DNA of 6,238 nt from Methanoregula sp. (GTDB lineage Archaea > Halobacteriota > Methanomicrobia > Methanomicrobiales > Methanospirillaceae): the NCBI GenBank assembly GCA_022710665.1, contig JAKLGN010000039.1:1-6238 (forward strand), read 5' to 3'. Position numbers and translations under genes: made by a program. Shown here one piece after another: positions 5,914 through 6,238 of this stretch. How positions within the stretch are numbered: position 1 is the first letter of the stretch; every line of letters begins with the position of its first letter. Under the pieces are notes generated by a model that had not been told where the DNA came from, searched no databases, and saw only the letters and a list, made by a program, of their open reading frames with translations.

Positions 5914-6238
5914 ATGATGAAGTTTAACGGAAGCATGACCGAGAAGAACCTGCTCGCGGCATTCGCCGGCGAGTCGCAGGCACGGAACCGGTACACGTTC
6001 TTTGCAAGTGCAGCAAAAAAGGAAGGATACGAACAGATCGCAGCGTTGTTCCTGCAGACAGCGGAGGAGGAGAAAGAGCACGGCAAGCTCTTCTTCAAGC
6101 AGCTGAAAGGCGGCGACGTGGAGATCACCTCAGCCTATCCGGCGGGTGTAATCGGAAATACCCGGGAGAACCTTGCCGCAGCGGCTGCGGGCGAGGAGAT
6201 GGAGTGGGGCACGCTCTACCCGAAATTTGCAGCAACGG
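5914..6238 (+). CDS. Rubrerythrin, N-terminal diiron domain, 3' truncated by window edge
   Basis: The 108 visible residues match the ferritin-like diiron domain of rubrerythrin, a cytosolic peroxidase that reduces H2O2 in anaerobes with electrons passed through its own rubredoxin-like domain. TEKNLLAAFAGESQARNRYT (9-28), the EEEKEH block (51-56) and GEEMEW (93-98) are typical. The expected iron ligands E20, E53, H56, E94 and E97 are all present and fall at the same numbers as in the Desulfovibrio vulgaris protein. The third helix pair and the C-terminal rubredoxin domain lie beyond the window, so their presence cannot be checked. I chose the ATG at 5914 because GGAG (5902-5905) stands 8 bases upstream. 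ATG codons at 5908 and 5917 are in frame and possible, but 5908 is too close to that site. Confidence 0.93.
   Translation, partial: MMKFNGSMTEKNLLAAFAGESQARNRYTFFASAAKKEGYEQIAALFLQTAEEEKEHGKLFFKQLKGGDVEITSAYPAGVIGNTRENLAAAAAGEEMEWGTLYPKFAAT

Overview
The window looks like about 6.2 kb of a methanogenic euryarchaeon, most likely of the Methanomicrobiales (Methanoregula-like). This rests on a recognisable MptE-type enzyme of tetrahydromethanopterin synthesis, an archaeal-type radical SAM protein with a C-terminal helix-hairpin-helix, an RCK-DHH fusion protein, a tRNA-Lys without encoded CCA, a rubrerythrin, and GC-rich coding sequence separated by AT-rich spacers with TATA-like boxes. The genus is inference.

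Layout. Positions 1-245 (minus) hold the N-terminal part of a small SHOCT-like, tryptophan-rich protein that leaves the window on the left. A 434-base non-coding stretch (246-679) follows. It carries a small AT palindrome, a GC-rich hairpin, and an imperfect palindrome of about 128 bases whose arms match a third motif copy nearby. Positions 680-4487 hold a three-gene minus-strand cluster, read in the order RCK-DHH phosphoesterase, MptE, radical SAM protein. The last two overlap by 4 bases. A hairpin sits directly behind the final stop codon. On the plus strand, tRNA-Lys(CTT) occupies 4644-4717, with its own TATA-like box and oligo-T tail. The 270 bases behind it hold a plus-strand hairpin with a T6 run and, on the other strand, an unexplained 62-codon open frame without a good start. 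A DODA/YgiD-type class III extradiol dioxygenase (4988-5782, minus) and the start of a rubrerythrin (5914 to the right edge, plus) are transcribed divergently from a shared spacer of about 130 bases.

How the genes may work together. The minus cluster joins a pterin step of C1-carrier synthesis to a radical SAM enzyme of unknown reaction and to a protein combining a nucleotide-sensing RCK fold with a phosphodiesterase. A shared pathway is possible but not shown. The dioxygenase/rubrerythrin pair is a plausible oxygen- or peroxide-related locus. No mobile element gene, CRISPR array or clearly new multi-gene system is visible. The least explained parts are the palindromic repeat at 497-624 and the region just behind the tRNA.
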